In this document: positions 5,893 to 8,688 of the stretch, one piece after another
How positions within the stretch are numbered: position 1 is the first letter of the stretch
Layout of the letters: the number at the start of each line of letters is the position of its first letter
NCBI GenBank assembly: GCA_025355595.1
Contig: JANXZI010000093.1
Coordinates: 1 to 8,688, forward strand
DNA from: Spartobacteria bacterium
GTDB lineage: Bacteria; Verrucomicrobiota; Verrucomicrobiia; Chthoniobacterales; Chthoniobacteraceae
Direction of reading: 5' to 3'
DNA: 8,688 nucleotides
Translations under genes and position numbers: made by a program
The notes under the pieces: model-generated
Told to the model about the DNA's origin: nothing
The model's input: only the letters and a program-made list of their open reading frames with translations
Databases searched by the model: none

Positions 5893-7473
5893 TTGAAAAA
5901 ACAGATCATGCTGCTCGCAGCGTGCGCCATCTCCGGTCGCGTGCTCGCGCAGGAACCTTCCGTCCAACAACAACTCAATGCACTCCAGCAGATGCTGCGC
6001 GAGATGCAGACGCGCCATCAGCAGGAGATGGATGCGCTGAAAAAGGAAATCGCGGACCAGCACGCGACCATTGAGGAACTGAAAAAAATTCCCGCGCCGC
6101 CGGCACCTCCCACGCAACCGCCGGCAGCGGCACCCGCTGCGACACCGCCCGCACTGCCCACGGGAAAAACGCCTCCTGGCGGTCCTCCGCTCTTCCCGAC
6201 GACGGATGACAGCGTGCTCCTGCCCGGCACGCTTCCGCAAATCGCGCCACCCGCGCATGCGCCAGGCGGTGCGGCCCCGATCCCCACGACGGATCCCTCC
6301 ATGCTTGCGCCCGGCAACTTTGCCGCCTCGCCGATCACGCTCGCGAGCGGTGGCAAAAGTTACCTCAATATTTCCTTCGACGCGATCATCGCGGGCGCGG
6401 CATCCACGGCGCACGATCTCGGCGCACTCGAAGTCGGCGATCACGATCCGCACACCCGCGGCTTCAACGCGCGCAACATCGAACTCGCACTCGATGGCGC
6501 GGTGGATCCGTTTTTTGAGGCGTTCGCAAACATCGTCTTCAAGCTCGACTCACACAACGAGACCTCCGTCGAAGTCGAGGAGGCCTTTGCCCAGACCACG
6601 TCCATGCCGCTCGGCCTGCAGGTGAAGGCCGGCCAGTTCTTCGCGCCATTCGGCCGCATCAATCCGATGCACCCCCACACGTGGGATTTTGCGGATGCGT
6701 CGCTCGTCCACGGACGCCTGCTCGGCGCGGATGGCCTGCGTGGAATCGGCACGCAAGTCTCTTGGGTGCTGCCCACGCGGTGGTATTCGCAGCTCGTGCT
6801 CGCCGTGCAAAATGGCGAGGGCGGCACCGCGGCATCGTTCCGCAACACCGGCGAAAACGGCACGCAGTTCGGACGACCGACAATTGACCGTCAGTTAAAT
6901 CGCGTGAGTGATTTCGCATTCATCCCGCGGCTGGAAATGTCGTTCGACCTCAGCCCCACGCGCACGCTGCTCGTCGGCGCATCCGCCGCATTCGGCCCGA
7001 ACGACACCGGCGTGAATGCTCGCACGCAGATTTACGGCGTGGACGCATTCTACAAATGGAAGCCCGCAAAATCCGAGGGCGGCTGGCCGTACGTGAAGTG
7101 GCAGACCGAGGCGATGCTCCGCCGCGTGAGCGCCCGGCGCGGGCTGAACGATTCCTTCCCCACGAGCGAGACGCTCACCGACTGGGGCATGTATTCCCAA
7201 GTCGTGTGGGGCTTTTCCAAAGGGTGGGCCGCGGGCCTGCGCGGCGACTACCTGCACATGCAGGACTCGCCCTTCACGATGGAAGACACCCGCCAGTCGC
7301 GCTGGCGGATCTCCACAAACCTCACCTGGTATCCGTCCGAGTTCTCGAAGCTGCGGCTGCAATACAACCACGACTTCCTCCAGTCGTCGTCATTCCTCCC
7401 GAGGCGCGACGAGGACTCCGTGTTTCTCCAATTCGAATTCGCGCTCGGCGCGCACGGCGCGCACAAATTTTAA
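5893..7473 (+). CDS. Outer-membrane porin-like beta-barrel protein, likely metal uptake
   Basis: With a TTG start at 5893 the protein has 526 residues and a good signal peptide (KK, hydrophobic 5-18, cleavage near VLA-Q at 19-20). An upstream frame to 5833 and an ATG at 5908 are less likely starts, since the first buries the signal and the second loses its basic end. Residues 24-65 are a Gln/Leu/Glu-rich coiled coil, as in trimeric or periplasm-spanning porins. Residues 67-143 are a Pro/Ala linker. From about 155 alternating hydrophobic strands form a barrel, ending in the C-terminal Phe expected for BAM insertion. NIELALDGAVDPFFEAF (195-211) and GQFFAPFGRINPMHPHTWDF (247-266) match my memory of proteins named zinc-regulated outer-membrane receptors, although no TonB plug domain is present. 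The znuA-like gene begins 13 bases after the stop. Passage of zinc is inference from context; the general porin call is firm. Confidence 0.85.
   Translation: MKKQIMLLAACAISGRVLAQEPSVQQQLNALQQMLREMQTRHQQEMDALKKEIADQHATIEELKKIPAPPAPPTQPPAAAPAATPPALPTGKTPPGGPPLFPTTDDSVLLPGTLPQIAPPAHAPGGAAPIPTTDPSMLAPGNFAASPITLASGGKSYLNISFDAIIAGAASTAHDLGALEVGDHDPHTRGFNARNIELALDGAVDPFFEAFANIVFKLDSHNETSVEVEEAFAQTTSMPLGLQVKAGQFFAPFGRINPMHPHTWDFADASLVHGRLLGADGLRGIGTQVSWVLPTRWYSQLVLAVQNGEGGTAASFRNTGENGTQFGRPTIDRQLNRVSDFAFIPRLEMSFDLSPTRTLLVGASAAFGPNDTGVNARTQIYGVDAFYKWKPAKSEGGWPYVKWQTEAMLRRVSARRGLNDSFPTSETLTDWGMYSQVVWGFSKGWAAGLRGDYLHMQDSPFTMEDTRQSRWRISTNLTWYPSEFSKLRLQYNHDFLQSSSFLPRRDEDSVFLQFEFALGAHGAHKF
6175..6321 (+). 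repeat. Two-copy 20-residue repeat in the porin linker
   Basis: Within the porin's Pro-rich linker, residues 95-114 and 124-143 are imperfect copies sharing PGG, PTTD, S, L and PG (PTTDDSVLLPG against PTTDPSMLAPG). The DNA is also related, with shared CACGACGGAT-like and CCCGGCA-like stretches, so it arose by internal duplication. It probably sets the reach between the coiled coil and the barrel. Confidence 0.6.
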
Positions 7474-7486
7474 CCCAAATCGTCCC

Positions 7487-8389
7487 ATGAAAATCCCAAC
7501 ACTCATCGCGGCGGCGCTCGCCGCACTGCTCACCGCCTCGCAGGCGAAACTTAACGTCGTCGCAACGCTGCCGGACTACGGCGCAGTCGCGCGCGACATC
7601 GGCGGTGACAAGGTGGAAGTCACCGTGATGGCCAAGCCCACCGAGGATCCCCACTTTGTGGACGCGCGCCCCAGCTTCATCGTGAAACTGCGCGCCGCCG
7701 ACGTGCTCATCGAGGGCGGCGCGGAACTCGAAATCGGCTGGCTGCCGCCGCTGCTGCAAAATGCGCGCAACTCCAAACTCGAAACCGGCAAGCCCGGCCG
7801 CGTCGTTGCCTCGCAGGGCATCCGCATGATGAATGTCCCCACGACGCTCACGCGCGCCGCGGGTGATGTGCATGCGCTCGGCAATCCGCACTTCATGATG
7901 GACCCGATCATCGCAAAGGCCGTCGCGAAACATGTCGCTGACGCATTTGCCTCAGCCGACGCACCGAATGCCGCGACGTATCAGGCGAACTACGCGAAGT
8001 TCGAGCAGACCATCAACGTAAAGCTCCAGGAGTGGGGCGGCGCGATGCTGCCGTTCAAGGGCCGGCAGATCGTCGCGTATCACGACTCGTGGCCTTACTT
8101 TGCGCGCCGCTTCGGGCTTGTGTCGGAGATTTTTCTCGAGCCGAAGCCCGGCATCCCGCCGTCGCCGTCGCACCTCGTGAAAGTGATCGCCGACATGAAG
8201 GCGGCGCACGCGCACGCGATCATCGTCGAGCCTTTTCACAATCGCAAAACCGCGGAGAAGGTCGCCAGCAGCACCGGCGCACACATCGCGGACGGCGCGC
8301 AGTTTCCCGGCGCGCTGCCGAGCACGGAAAGCTACGTGGCATTCATGGACGTGATCGTCGCGCGCGTTGTCGCCGCGTTGAAGGAGTAG
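7487..8389 (+). CDS. znuA: Periplasmic metal-binding protein of ABC importer (ZnuA/TroA family)
   Basis: The 300-residue protein has a signal peptide (residues 1-20, SQA then K) and no lipobox cysteine, so it is a free periplasmic protein. It shows the cluster A-I (TroA/ZnuA) pattern: VVATLPDYGAVARDIGGD (24-41), EDPHF with His56 as first metal ligand, NPHFMMDP with His135 as second, and AYHDSWPYFARRFGL with His199 as third. The last ligand is probably acidic, near Glu248 or Glu281. Three histidines favour zinc over manganese. The His-rich loop found in some ZnuA proteins is reduced to GDVHALGNPH. VEPFHNRKTAEKVA (247-260) is typical of the bacterial branch that carries a short loop. It would deliver metal to the permease encoded two bases downstream. 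The start has no Shine-Dalgarno. The gene symbol is by family; the metal is not proven. Confidence 0.88.
   Translation: MKIPTLIAAALAALLTASQAKLNVVATLPDYGAVARDIGGDKVEVTVMAKPTEDPHFVDARPSFIVKLRAADVLIEGGAELEIGWLPPLLQNARNSKLETGKPGRVVASQGIRMMNVPTTLTRAAGDVHALGNPHFMMDPIIAKAVAKHVADAFASADAPNAATYQANYAKFEQTINVKLQEWGGAMLPFKGRQIVAYHDSWPYFARRFGLVSEIFLEPKPGIPPSPSHLVKVIADMKAAHAHAIIVEPFHNRKTAEKVASSTGAHIADGAQFPGALPSTESYVAFMDVIVARVVAALKE
8381..8386 (+). promoter_or_regulatory. Shine-Dalgarno for the permease gene, inside the end of znuA
   Basis: AAGGAG lies in the last codons of the znuA-like gene, five bases before the permease ATG. It is the only strong ribosome site in the window. It fixes the permease start and points to translational coupling with the upstream gene. 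Confidence 0.75.
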
Positions 8390-8391
8390 CG

Positions 8392-8688
8392 ATGAAGGAA
8401 ATTCTCGAAGTGATGCTGTGGCCGCTCGTCGCCTGCGTGATCCTGCCACCGCTGCTCGTGTACCTCGGCCTGCACGTCGTGCGGCGCGGGATCATCTTCA
8501 TAGACATCGCGATGGCGCAGATGGCGTCGCTCGGCTTCTGCGTCGGCGCGCTGATGCATCTTGAATTGGATGACCCGCGCAACATCGCGATCGCGCTCGG
8601 TTTCACGATCGTCGGTGCGGCGCTGTTTTCCTTCACAAACAAGAGCGAGAGCGAGGTGCCGCATGAGGCAACCATCGGCATCGCCTAT
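8392..8688 (+). CDS. znuB: Metal ABC transporter permease (ABC-3/ZnuB family), 5' part, cut by window end
   Basis: The frame opens with ATG at 8392 and stays open for 99 codons to the last base of the window, so the 3' part is missing. Hydrophobic segments lie at about 9-28, 36-56 and 66-82. HVVRRGIIFIDIAMAQMASLG (28-48) matches the start of ABC-3 family permeases, where the RR-G-x-F-x-D-A/I-A pattern comes after the first helix. HEATIGIAY (91-99) is the beginning of the conserved cytoplasmic loop, often E-x-x-I-G-I, which contacts the ATPase. The stop of the znuA-like gene is two bases upstream, with a good ribosome site between, so the two are co-translated. It should form the inner-membrane channel for zinc or manganese. 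No ATP-binding gene is seen between receptor and permease. Confidence 0.85.
   Translation, partial: MKEILEVMLWPLVACVILPPLLVYLGLHVVRRGIIFIDIAMAQMASLGFCVGALMHLELDDPRNIAIALGFTIVGAALFSFTNKSESEVPHEATIGIAY

Overview
The window looks like the chromosome of a GC-rich, Gram-negative environmental bacterium. Verrucomicrobiota is my best guess, with Planctomycetota as the alternative. The reasons are an exported Gfo/Idh/MocA-type protein, a secreted beta-helix protein with a choice-of-anchor-Q-like end, an outer-membrane porin with a C-terminal Phe, and an almost complete lack of Shine-Dalgarno sequences. Assignments rest on reading the sequence and on remembered family patterns; no search was run.

Layout. 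(1) Positions 1-720 hold the last codons of one small protein and a complete 95-residue protein ending in nearly the same motif, so they are probably tandem paralogues of unknown function. A gene-free stretch with a strong hairpin at 479-511 follows. (2) Positions 721-3132 hold three minus-strand genes: a class I SAM-dependent methyltransferase resembling mycobacterial lipid O-methyltransferases, a short VOC (glyoxalase-fold) protein, and an exported Gfo/Idh/MocA-like protein. A 78-bp element with 12-bp perfect inverted ends lies between the last two. (3) Positions 3133-3471 form a divergent intergenic region with an AT-rich promoter-like part and a long leader. (4) Positions 3472-5268 encode a secreted right-handed beta-helix protein with GGG-marked rungs, a helical domain and a Gly/Pro/Asn/His tail. 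A textbook intrinsic terminator (5336-5369) ends this unit. (5) From 5493 to the window end there is a plus-strand cluster that looks like a metal-uptake operon, probably for zinc. It contains a small membrane-anchored or exported protein with a His/Cys cluster, an outer-membrane porin with an N-terminal coiled coil, a ZnuA-like periplasmic metal-binding protein and the start of an ABC-3 family permease cut by the window end.

The cluster in (5) is the most coherent system. Porin, periplasmic receptor and inner-membrane permease together would carry a metal ion across both membranes. The ATPase is not in the window and should lie beyond the permease or elsewhere. I see no RNA gene, insertion sequence, prophage or CRISPR array.
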